A stretch of DNA of 54,705 nt from Streptomyces sp. TRM49041 (lineage in GTDB: Bacteria > Actinomycetota > Actinomycetes > Streptomycetales > Streptomycetaceae), in the NCBI RefSeq assembly GCF_008271805.1, contig NZ_VSRY01000173.1, positions 328,815 through 383,519 on the forward strand, in the 5' to 3' direction. Every line of letters starts with the position of its first letter. The first letter of the stretch is position 1. The translations under genes and the position numbers were made by a program. Under the pieces are notes generated by a model. The model was not told the DNA's origin, did no database searches, and saw nothing but the letters and a program-made list of their open reading frames with translations. This document shows positions 50,901 to 54,705 of the stretch, piece after piece.

Positions 50901-53900
50901 CCGACCGGCCCGCCCTGGGCCGCAGGGAGCGTCCGGCACACGTGCCGCTCTCCTTCGCCCAGCAGCGCCTGTGGTTCCTGCACCGGCTCGAAGGGCCGAG
51001 CACCACGTACAACGTGCCGATGCTGATCAAGCTCAGCGGCGAGCTCGACGTGGCGGCCCTCGAAGCGTCGCTGGGCGACGTCGTGGCACGGCACGAGGCG
51101 CTGCGCACGGTGTTCCCGTCCGATGCCGACGGAACCCCCTACCAGCGGGTGCTCGGAGTCGACGAGGCCAGGCCCGTACTGGCCACCGGCGTCGCGGACC
51201 CCGCAGAGGTGGCCCGGCACACCTTCGACCTCGAAACCGAACCCCCGCTGCGCGCCACGCTGTTCCACGACGGGCCGGACGAGTACCGGCTGCTCCTGCT
51301 CGTGCACCACATCGCCAGTGACGGCTGGTCGACCGGGGCGCTCGCACGTGACCTGTCGACCGCGTACGCCGCCCGGCGGGCCGGCCGGGCACCGCGCTGG
51401 CCCGGACTGCCGGTGCAGTATGCCGACTACACCCTGTGGCAGTCCGAGCTGCTCGGTGCCGAGGACGATCCGGACAGCCTCGTCAGCCGGCAGCTGACGT
51501 GGTGGAAGGGCGCCCTGGAGGGCATGCCCGAGCTGCTGCCCCTGCCGACCGACCGGCTGCGGCCCGCCGAGGCGACCCACCGCGGCGCCGAGGTCGGCAT
51601 CCGCATCCCCGCCGAGCTGCACGGCCGCCTCCAGGCGGTGGCGCGGGAGACCAACACGACCCTGTTCATGGTGCTGCAGTCGGCCCTCGCCCTCATGCTG
51701 TCCAAGCTGGGCGCGGGAACCGACATCCCGATCGGCACCCCGGTCGCGGGACGGACGGACGACAGCCTCCAGGACCTCGTCGGCTTCTTCGTCAACACAC
51801 TCGTGCTGCGCACCGACGTGTCCGGATCCCCGTCCTTCCGCGACCTGCTGGGCAGGGTCCGCGAGGCGGACCTGGCCGCGTTCGCCCACCAGGACGTGCC
51901 GTTCGAACGACTGGTGGACGTGGTACGCCCCGGGCGCTCGCTGGGCCACCACCCGCTGTTCCAGGTGATGCTCGTCCTCGAGAACGACGACGAGGACGAC
52001 TTCGCCCTGGCCGGCCTGACCGCCGCGTTCGACGAGGACGTCGACATGGGAGCGGCCCGCTTCGACCTGACCCTGCACGTGCAGGAAGCGGTCGGTGCGG
52101 ACGGCGCGGCCGAGGGCATCGGCATCGACCTGGAGTACGCCGAGGACCTCTTCGACGCCGCCACGGCGCAGCGGATGGCCGCGCAGTTCGTCCACCTGCT
52201 GGAGACGGTGAGCGCCGACGCGGACGTCGTCGTGGACCGGCTCGCACTGCCGCAGGCCGTGCACGGCCGCGCCGCGGAGGCTCCGGCGGACACGCCCACC
52301 CTGCTCGAACTGATCGGCGCGCAGCCGGCGGACGCCGTCGCGATCGTCGACGGCGACGTCGAGACGACGTATGGGCAACTGCTGGCCCAGCCGCCGGCCG
52401 GAATCCTGGCCGCGGTCGTCAGCGGCGAACCGTTCGTCCTGCGCACCCGCACCGGTACGCCCGTCGTCGTCCCGCAGGACGTCGTCGCGGCCCGCATCGC
52501 GGCCCGCCAGAGCGTCCACGGCCTGGACGGCACGGACCGCGTCCGATCGGCGGCCGCACTCGGGACGATGGGCGAGATCGACGAGGTGCTCTGGCCCCTC
52601 ACTGCCGGTGCGACCGTCGTACGCGCCGACCGCACGGCCGCCCCGCACGACTCCCTGCTCGGTGCCACGACGCTGCACGTCACGCCCTCCGAGCTGGCCG
52701 TGCTCCTCGGCGACCCGGCGTTGCCGGAGGCCGGTCTGCGGCGGGTGTTCTGCTCCGGCGAGGCATTGGCCGAGCCGCTGCAGCGAGCCTGGTTCGCCAC
52801 CGTGGACGTGCCGCTGTGGCACGGCTACTCGCTGACCGAGGCTGCCGGCCTTGTCACGGAGCGTGCCTGCGACCCGGACGACTGGGACACCGTGGTGCCC
52901 CTCGGCACCCCGCTGCCCGGCACCGTCCTTTACGCGCTCGACGCCGGCCTGTGCCCGGTTCCGCCGGGCGTCGTCGGCCGGCTCTACGTCGGCGGGCCGC
53001 TGCTCGGCTCCGCGCCGACGGTGGTCGCCGACCCGTTCGGCGCCCCGGGCTCGCGGATGGTCCGTACCGGAGACCTGGTTCGCTGGACCGCCGACGGCGA
53101 GCTCGAGTTCGTGGGTTCGCCGCTGCCGATCCCGGGCTTCACCGCCTACCCGACGCAGCTCGAAGCGGTCCTGGCCGAACACGACGACATCGCCCGAGCC
53201 GCCGTGGCGGTACGGGACGGATCTCTCGTCGCGTACCTGGTCCCGGCCCCCGGCTCCACCGTCACGCCCGGTACCGTTGTGGCCTTCGCACGGGCCGCTC
53301 TGCCCGATCATTTGGTCCCGGCCTCCTTGGTGGTCCTGGACCGGCTGCCGCTGACCGCGGACGGCCGGGTGGACAGCGACGCGCTGCCGTCGCCCGGCCG
53401 CGCCGGCGCCGGGGCGGATCGCGCCGCCCCCAGCACTCCTGCGGAGGAGATCCTCCGCGGACTGTTCGCCGAGGTTCTCGGTGTCGAGCATGTCGGCATC
53501 GACGACGGATTCTTCGAACTCGGGGGGCATTCGCTGCTCGCCACCCGCCTCGTGAGCCGGATCCGCTCCGCCTTCGGGCGGGAGCTCGGTATCCGTGCGG
53601 TGTTCGAGTCGCCGACGGTGGCGGGGTTGGCGTTGCGTCTGGTGGGTGCTGATGTGGCGCGGAGGGCGTTGGTGGCGGGGGAGCGGCCTGCGCGGGTGCC
53701 GTTGTCGGCGGCGCAGCGTCGGTTGTGGTTCCTGCATGAGCTGGAGGGGCCGTCGGCGACGTACAACGTTCCGCTGGTGCTGAGGCTTGAGGGTGAGCTG
53801 GACGCGGCTGCGCTGGAGCTGGCCCTGGGTGATGTGGTGGGCCGGCACGAGAGTCTGCGGACGGTGTTCGCGGATGTGGATGGTGTGCCGTATCAGCGGG

Positions 53901-54705
53901 TGCTGCCGGTGGTGGATGCCGGTGTGGTGCTGGAGGTGGTGGGGGTCTCGGAGGAGGGGCTGGCCGCTGCTGTGGATGGTGCCGCGGGGTATGCGTTCGA
54001 CCTGTCCGTGGAGTTGCCGTTGCGGGTGACGTTGCTGCGGGTGGGTGAGCGGTCGTCGGTGCTGGTGGTGTTGATGCATCACATCGTGAGTGATGGTTGG
54101 TCGCTGGCTCCGCTGGCGGATGATCTGTCGGCTGCGTATGCGGCGCGGGTCGGTGGTGGGGCGCCGGGTTGGGTTCCGTTGCCGGTGCAGTACGCGGATT
54201 ACGCGTTGTGGCAGGCGGAGGTTCTGGGTGACGAGGGTGATGCGTCGAGTGCTGCGGGTCGGCAGATCGAGTACTGGCGCAGTGCGCTCGCTGGTGCGCC
54301 TGAGCTGATCGAGTTGCCGGCGGACCGGCCGCGTCCGGCGGTGGCCTCTTATCGCGGTGGTGCGGTTGATCTGGCTCTGGATGCGGAGTTGCACGGTCGT
54401 CTGCTGGCGGTGGCTCGTGAGTGCGGGGTGACGCCGTTCATGGTGGTGCAGGCCGCTGTCGCGGTGCTGCTGTCGCGGTTGGGTGCGGGCACGGATGTGC
54501 CGTTGGGCACGGTTGTGGCGGGCCGTTCCGATCAGGCGTTGGACGGTCTGATCGGGTTCTTCGTGAACACGTTGGTGCTGCGCACGGACGTGTCGGGCGA
54601 CCCCTCGGTCCGGGAGCTGCTGGCCCGGGTCCGCGAGACGGACCTGGCCGCGTACGCGCACCAGGACGTGCCCTTCGAGCGCCTGGTCGAGGTCGTCAGC
54701 CCGCA
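38945..54705 (+). CDS. Giant NRPS, incomplete at 3' end; most modules lack a working A domain
   Basis: At least 5,253 codons without a stop; GTG with AGGAG 8 nt upstream. I checked motifs in every module and all lie in one frame. Order with active residues: A1 (YTSGSTG, Lys501)-T1 (Ser554) | C2 (HHIASDG, 732)-A stub-T2 (Ser1214)-E2 (HHLAVDG, 1394) | C3 (HHILFDG, 1863)-T3 (Ser2224) | C4 (2404)-A4 (Lys3225)-T4 (Ser3279) | C5 (3462)-A stub-T5 (Ser3945) | C6 (4121)-degenerate A-T6 (Ser4863) | C7 (HHIVSDG, 5045). C3 follows an E domain and has the D-to-L type start (LPLAPLQEGLLFH); the other C domains look L-to-L type (LSxAQxRLWFLxxLEG). Expected chain: X1-D-X2-X3-Thr-X5-X6-X7... Since carrier serines and condensation histidines are intact, the A-less modules are probably loaded in trans. 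No MbtH, thioesterase or free A domain lies inside the window. Confidence 0.95.
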   Translation, partial: MDRRATRNPIGSSLGGDVAAMSLPALVEAQVRRAPEHPAVVFGSTVLSYAELDRRANRLARRLIGIGTGPEQVVALAVPRSADAVVAMLAVLRTGAAYLPIDPRYPAQRIAFMLTDARPSVVLTTSATRATLPDTTTPVVLLDDIDLTTGDDTAPGITVRAENAAYVIYTSGSTGLPKGVVVPHLGVSNHMLWQAGQWDVDASDVVLARTAFSFDASGSEIWLPLIAGATICMAPDDVVGLPHLLIEYAAEHGVTVAQFVPSLLAVALPAIRDTSGLALRLLFVAGEVLPPSLADEVVTKLDLRLGHHYGPTEASIDVTAFEVRPGESYRNVPIGSPVANTQVHILDSALRPVGPGEEGELYVAGVQLARGYLGRAGLTAQRFVASPFAEGERMYRTGDLARWNADGLIEFAGRADDQVKIRGFRIELGEIEAAITQLAEVSQAAVTVHEGRPGQQRLVAYVVGAVEAATVQDRLAARLPEHMVPSVYMMLDELPLAPNGKLDRAALPAPELTVGAGRAPRTAAEEVLAGLFADVLGIDRVGADDGFFDLGGDSLLAARLISRIRTALDREVSVRALFEAPTVAGLAARLDEAGVARPPLTRIERPDPMPLSHAQRGLWFLHQLEGASATYNIPLVLRLTGEVDPEALRAAVRDVSRRHETLRTVFPETDGVACQDVLDTLATLTVVSTPDIDGAVSAAARHPFDLCSEAPLRATLFSRPGADEHTLLLLMHHIASDGWSERPLIEDLSLAYAARCIGHEPAWDELPVTYADYTLWQGEADGVDFWRTALAGLPQRVELPTDRPRPPAASFRGDEVRTHLDAELHREATALARSTGRTVFMVVQAALAALMTRLGAGTDIPLGTPTAGRPDEQLDGLVGYFVNTLVLRTDTSGDPTFRELLDRVHSTAAAAYPHQDVPFDRLVEALNPARSLSHHPLFQVMLTFENLGMAAPAMPGLTVEVDEASTGVAKFDLDLRLQERFSDTGTPAGVDVVAEYSTDLFDGSSVDTLIARLARLLRAAVADPERRISTIDLLTDDERAVIHGRSDRVVDEHGEPVPDGVVGILDGAPARYTLDGRLERLCMPILVDGAPVDASRTVETLLAHPALVDATVTDGLVAYVVTAPGLSVRSVDLRDHLVRVLPDFLVPETYVTVAKLPRTEDGRFDVGALPTPAVGDLESAGSPEEELLASLFAEVLGLPEVGPSQGFFDLGGDSIVSIKLVSRARKAGLRITPRDVFEHKTVARIAAAARMAAPTAPIAQDIATGPLLPTPVMADLRDLGGPVDGYHQSMLLVVPAGLGAERLTAALQAVLDRHDALRLTLDEEWGLTIPAPGAVTATVRRVDAAAADADALREAIEEHSRAAQAELDPYKGDMVRAVWFDAGAEPGRLLLLVHHLAVDGVSWQPLLGDLRAAWEGEALEPVGTSLRRWSALLGEEANSRIGELTFWRSVLETPDPLLGDRPLDPAIDVRAGAGTLTLTLPTDVTEALLTSVPVAVHAGVRDVLVTGLSLAVAAWRGRRGVDSSALLLELEGHGREDIVPGLDLSRTVGWFTSAFPVRVDPGGADGVRALKLVKEQLRAVPGNGIGYGLLRHRNPRSNEELAAYDRPQLGFNYLGRYAAPELADWAPAPEAPALGAGFDDAAPLGLGIELDAVTVDHAHGAQLVATWTWSKALLAEDDVRELAHGWFASLTDLAGVEGGGLTPSDLPLVDLSQGDIEELEGALPDLADVLPLAPLQEGLLFHALYDSGADLYAVQEVFALSGPLDSGALRTAAASLLDRYPNLRAGFHHEGLSRPVQVVVDGLELPWREVDLSALTEAEREPALGRIVAEARAERFDLGRPPLLRFTLVRLAEDEHRLVLVNHHILFDGWSMQLVLDELFALYRGETLPEPAAFRDHLAWMARQDRTAAHDAWRTALDGLAAPTLLAKPGTEAPARPLQVYCDLPDTVSGRLQERLREYGITLNTAVQGLWSLLLRARTGQEDVVFGSTYSGRSAELAGSEAMVGMFINTLPVRVRLDATESLLQLLERVQDEQSRLIAHQYLGLNDVQRLRGLGDLFDTLTIVENYPHDDDDVWEPAPGLRASVLEDHDATHYPLTLSVLPGSRLKLRLEYRPDLLDGSQIDALAADLVRLFTALVDDASVPVGELVGTGTAVAATAPGTAPAVEPAEARTSGTADEGGVTVPLSFRAPRTPEQEILCGLFAAVLGVPTVGIDDSFFDLGGHSLTAIRLLSRIRSMFNVELAIRHLFEAPTVAELAERMTGAEQSRLALGPMTRPEHIPVSAAQWRLWFLYRLEGRSATYTVPLLLRMSGPLDRAALEAALGDMVARHESLRTRFPEVDGQPYQPIIDAEQPEVTLVETDEAGLAEQLAVATRYGFDLATELPLRITLFRLSETEHVLLFLLHHIASDGWSDAPFARDLSVAYAARTEGRAPAWPALPVQYADYTLWQRELLGSESDPQSLLSQQLAYWQKTLAGLPEQLELPTDRPRPSAASFRGDEVHFELDADLHAGLLELARHTNTTLFMVFQAAVAGLLTRLGAGDDIPLGGVIAGRTDEALDELIGFFVNTLVLRTDTSGNPTFRELLARVRETDLAAYAHQEVPFERLVEVLNPTRSLAHHPLFQVMILFQNNAEADLSLPGLRAGLEDVGSGVAKFDLDFDMQENHGPDGEPAGLSGLVEYATDLFDRSTVQDIVDRLARLLRAVVADPDQRLWQTDILAPAERRELLEQWTAPAPPSERTTVPALFEAAAAVHPEAIAVAEGTERLTYAQLNARANRLAHTLIAQGVGPESVVALALPRSVDLVVGVLGVLKAGGVYLPLDPNYPAERIAFVVEDARPAVVVTSLRADVALPDGSTRVVMEELADGPVTDPARRTLRPDNGAYIIYTSGSTGRPKGVLIPHQNVVRLFTRTDQWFGFDESDVWTLFHSYAFDFSVWELWGPLLHGGTLVVVPQDVSRSPLDFLRLLGDERVTVLNQTPSAFYQLMQADEENPGTELALRYVVFGGEALDLGRLSSWYDRHADDSPVLVNMYGITETTVHVTHQALDRVSAAATANSVVGVGIPDLHVYVLDQGLQPVPAGTTGELYVAGAGLARGYLGRPGLSAQRFVADPYGPPGTRMYRTGDLARRAADGRLSYFGRADDQVKIRGFRIELGEIESAVLDAPDVAQAAVIVREDQPGDPRLTAYVVGGDTARVRKHIADVLPAHMVPASFVTLDRLPLTPNGKLDRKALPAPTLSGAAEGRRPRDPREELLAVLFADVLNVDRVGIDDNFFELGGHSLLATRLISRIRSAMGVEVPVRALFETPTVAGLAGWTDQAGEARRALEPTERPERVPLSFGQRGLWFLNRLEGPSSTYNVPLVMRFSGPLDVPALRTALHDVVARHEGLRTLFREADGTPYQHIVPADEAVVGLIIADVDDEQHLEAALAEAAQYHFDLVTELPIRCTLFRLSDEEHALLPLMHHIASDGWSETLLGDDLSVAYAARAEGRAPGWAPLPVHYADYTLWQRDLLGREDDPDSAISRQLAYWTENLRGLPELVNLPTDRPRPPVATYGGAEAPLRLDAALHDALLRLARQGNTTLFMTIQAGLVALVSRLSGDTDIAIGTPVAGRTDEALEDLFGYFVNTLVLRTDASGDPTFTELLERVRETDLAAFAHQDVPFERLVEVVNPVRSLARHPLYQVMLTFENFDEVKLTVPGLETRLEDVVGDASKFDMDVRLQERYGPDGEPAGIVGEIEYATDLFDRATMNAFGDRLIRLLTAAAADPTAPVAALDLLSDDERDTALVDAEGRLVPPGVVATLPSGELARRNPDGITELLGRPEDVRLVRGFRVNPAEVAARLREVFADAAVVAGSARVVAYVVHDGDATAARRLAESVLPDYLVPAKFVVVTEIPAELPTEDLVTAAVRRSPRTLAEEIIAGLFAETLGVAAVGIDDNFFDLGGHSLSAIRLLSRIRSQLGAELSVRSLFAEPTVAGLATRIDGASADRPALGRRERPAHVPLSFAQQRLWFLHRLEGPSTTYNVPMLIKLSGELDVAALEASLGDVVARHEALRTVFPSDADGTPYQRVLGVDEARPVLATGVADPAEVARHTFDLETEPPLRATLFHDGPDEYRLLLLVHHIASDGWSTGALARDLSTAYAARRAGRAPRWPGLPVQYADYTLWQSELLGAEDDPDSLVSRQLTWWKGALEGMPELLPLPTDRLRPAEATHRGAEVGIRIPAELHGRLQAVARETNTTLFMVLQSALALMLSKLGAGTDIPIGTPVAGRTDDSLQDLVGFFVNTLVLRTDVSGSPSFRDLLGRVREADLAAFAHQDVPFERLVDVVRPGRSLGHHPLFQVMLVLENDDEDDFALAGLTAAFDEDVDMGAARFDLTLHVQEAVGADGAAEGIGIDLEYAEDLFDAATAQRMAAQFVHLLETVSADADVVVDRLALPQAVHGRAAEAPADTPTLLELIGAQPADAVAIVDGDVETTYGQLLAQPPAGILAAVVSGEPFVLRTRTGTPVVVPQDVVAARIAARQSVHGLDGTDRVRSAAALGTMGEIDEVLWPLTAGATVVRADRTAAPHDSLLGATTLHVTPSELAVLLGDPALPEAGLRRVFCSGEALAEPLQRAWFATVDVPLWHGYSLTEAAGLVTERACDPDDWDTVVPLGTPLPGTVLYALDAGLCPVPPGVVGRLYVGGPLLGSAPTVVADPFGAPGSRMVRTGDLVRWTADGELEFVGSPLPIPGFTAYPTQLEAVLAEHDDIARAAVAVRDGSLVAYLVPAPGSTVTPGTVVAFARAALPDHLVPASLVVLDRLPLTADGRVDSDALPSPGRAGAGADRAAPSTPAEEILRGLFAEVLGVEHVGIDDGFFELGGHSLLATRLVSRIRSAFGRELGIRAVFESPTVAGLALRLVGADVARRALVAGERPARVPLSAAQRRLWFLHELEGPSATYNVPLVLRLEGELDAAALELALGDVVGRHESLRTVFADVDGVPYQRVLPVVDAGVVLEVVGVSEEGLAAAVDGAAGYAFDLSVELPLRVTLLRVGERSSVLVVLMHHIVSDGWSLAPLADDLSAAYAARVGGGAPGWVPLPVQYADYALWQAEVLGDEGDASSAAGRQIEYWRSALAGAPELIELPADRPRPAVASYRGGAVDLALDAELHGRLLAVARECGVTPFMVVQAAVAVLLSRLGAGTDVPLGTVVAGRSDQALDGLIGFFVNTLVLRTDVSGDPSVRELLARVRETDLAAYAHQDVPFERLVEVVSP
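39008..40730 (+). other. NRPS module 1: A1-T1 (initiation)
   Basis: A complete adenylation domain (A3 YTSGSTGLPKG, A5 HHYGPTE, A7 MYRTGDLARW, A8 GRADDQVKIRGFRIE, A10 PNGKLDR) and carrier FFDLGGDSLL. Only about 20 residues precede it, so there is no starter C domain. Pocket residues read by hand alignment to GrsA: D-A-S-Q-F-A-H-I-D-K. I match this to no known code; Ile-Asp at the end recalls ornithine/arginine-type pockets. Confidence 0.85.
40769..44035 (+). other. NRPS module 2: C2-(A stub)-T2-E2
   Basis: C2 runs to about 42050. The next ~145 residues keep only eroded A6-A10 sequence (DEHGEPVPDGVVGIL, ARYTLDGRLER, HPALVDATVTDGLVAYVV, LPRTEDGRFD with the catalytic Lys lost). The T2 motif FFDLGGDSI is the form usual before E domains. 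E2 is complete: HHLAVDGVSW, LEGHGRE, TVGWFTSAFPV and GIGYGLLR. Confidence 0.88.
44100..45735 (+). other. NRPS module 3: C3-T3, no A domain
   Basis: D-to-L-type C3 (VLPLAPLQEGLLFHA, NHHILFDGWS, GMFINTLPVRV) ends near 45370. An Ala/Thr/Gly/Pro linker of about 45 residues leads straight into T3 (EILCGLFAAVLG, FFDLGGHSLTAIRL). No A-domain trace is visible. Confidence 0.9.
45765..48890 (+). other. NRPS module 4: C4-A4(Thr)-T4
   Basis: Complete module. A4 motifs are TYAQLNARAN, YTSGSTGRPKG, FDFSVWELW, NMYGITETT, YRTGDLARR and PNGKLDR. Pocket residues D-F-W-N-V-G-M-V-H-K match the established L-threonine code. T4 serine is in FFELGGHSLLATRL. Confidence 0.93.
48920..50895 (+). other. NRPS module 5: C5-(A stub)-T5
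   Basis: C5 ends near 50270. The A remnant starts at core A6 (DAEGRLVPPGVVATL) and keeps A7/A8-like text (GELARRNPDGITELLGRPED, VRLVRGFRVNPAEV) and AARRLAESVLPDYLVPAKFV. The A10 Lys motif is gone (AELPTEDL). T5 has FFDLGGHSLSAIRL. Confidence 0.88.
50925..53650 (+). other. NRPS module 6: C6-(degenerate A)-T6
   Basis: A ~370-residue A relic. A2 (YLPxDPxYP) is missing, A3 is RTRTGTPVVVPQ, the Asp that binds the substrate amine aligns with Met, A5 is HGYSLTEAAG, A7 RMVRTGDLVRW survives, A8 is broken (GSPLPIPGFTAYP) and A10 is ADGRVDSDAL (Lys to Arg). T6 (FFELGGHSLLATRL) is intact. Confidence 0.87.
53680..54705 (+). other. NRPS module 7: C7, cut by the window end
   Basis: Condensation domain with VPLSAAQRRLWFLHELEG, MHHIVSDGWS and FFVNTLVLRTD. 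Codon choice differs from the rest of the gene until about 54590. What follows C7 is outside the window. Confidence 0.9.

Noticed and set aside
40769..53650. Idea that the A-less NRPS modules arise from frameshifts within this sequence
   Set aside because: Motifs before and after each gap all fall in the same frame (positions congruent with 38945), and the residual DNA between C and T is too short to hold a shifted A domain.
50351..54661. Open minus-strand frame of about 1,436 codons opposite NRPS modules 5-7
   Set aside because: Same reason: it mirrors the plus-strand codon bias and contains no recognisable domain.

Overview
The window is high-GC actinobacterial DNA, almost certainly from a Streptomyces chromosome. 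Coding regions use G/C-ending codons, GTG and TTG starts occur, and mycothiol metabolism (Mca), an acyl-CoA carboxylase beta/epsilon pair, a LAXTG cell-wall protein and an MmpB-like micro-protein are present. From memory, the gene order of the first 30 kb (accA2, maf, pccE-pccB, birA, cya, echA, GGDEF, hutH, L,D-transpeptidase, msrA, metB, ilvA, greA, mca) matches the S. coelicolor core region around SCO4921-SCO4968.

Region 1 (1-30.2 kb, core): the acyl-CoA carboxylase locus with biotin ligase; adenylate cyclase; enoyl-CoA hydratase; a GAF-GGDEF cyclase; histidine ammonia-lyase; envelope proteins (LAXTG protein, L,D-transpeptidase, two small secreted proteins); an XRE-type regulator divergent from a zinc alcohol dehydrogenase; MsrA; an operon of an M48 protease and two of three paralogous tetratricopeptide-like proteins; cystathionine gamma-synthase; a small sigma-like gene coupled to a membrane-protein gene; MarR; threonine ammonia-lyase; an ABC exporter pair with a palindromic operator inside its promoter; GreA; Mca. 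Two copies of one short palindromic repeat family lie inside the GGDEF and hutH reading frames.

Region 2 (30.2-38.9 kb, accessory and scarred): two different 5' fragments of the thioredoxin-domain gene yyaL, both broken at the same CHWC codon; an IS110 remnant; a beta-propeller lipoprotein; a membrane protein; a frameshifted RelE/HigB-like toxin; a Uma2-family protein; a full IS110-family element; and small orphan ORFs. It looks like the ragged edge of an acquired island.

Region 3 (37.8-54.7 kb, biosynthetic): an ornithine-carbamoyltransferase-like gene with an altered substrate pocket faces a giant non-ribosomal peptide synthetase (NRPS) gene. This reads from a GTG at 38945 off the end of the window without interruption (at least 5,253 codons). 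Its order is A-T / C-(A remnant)-T-E / C-T / C-A(Thr)-T / C-(A remnant)-T / C-(degenerate A)-T / C... Only two of the six adenylation positions seen look functional. The other four form a graded series of erosion: about 380 residues with dead motifs, two stubs that start near core A6, and nothing at all. The carrier domains and condensation active sites stay intact throughout. I infer that most carrier domains are charged in trans. This largely A-less assembly line, beside a carbamoyltransferase, is the most unusual feature of the window.
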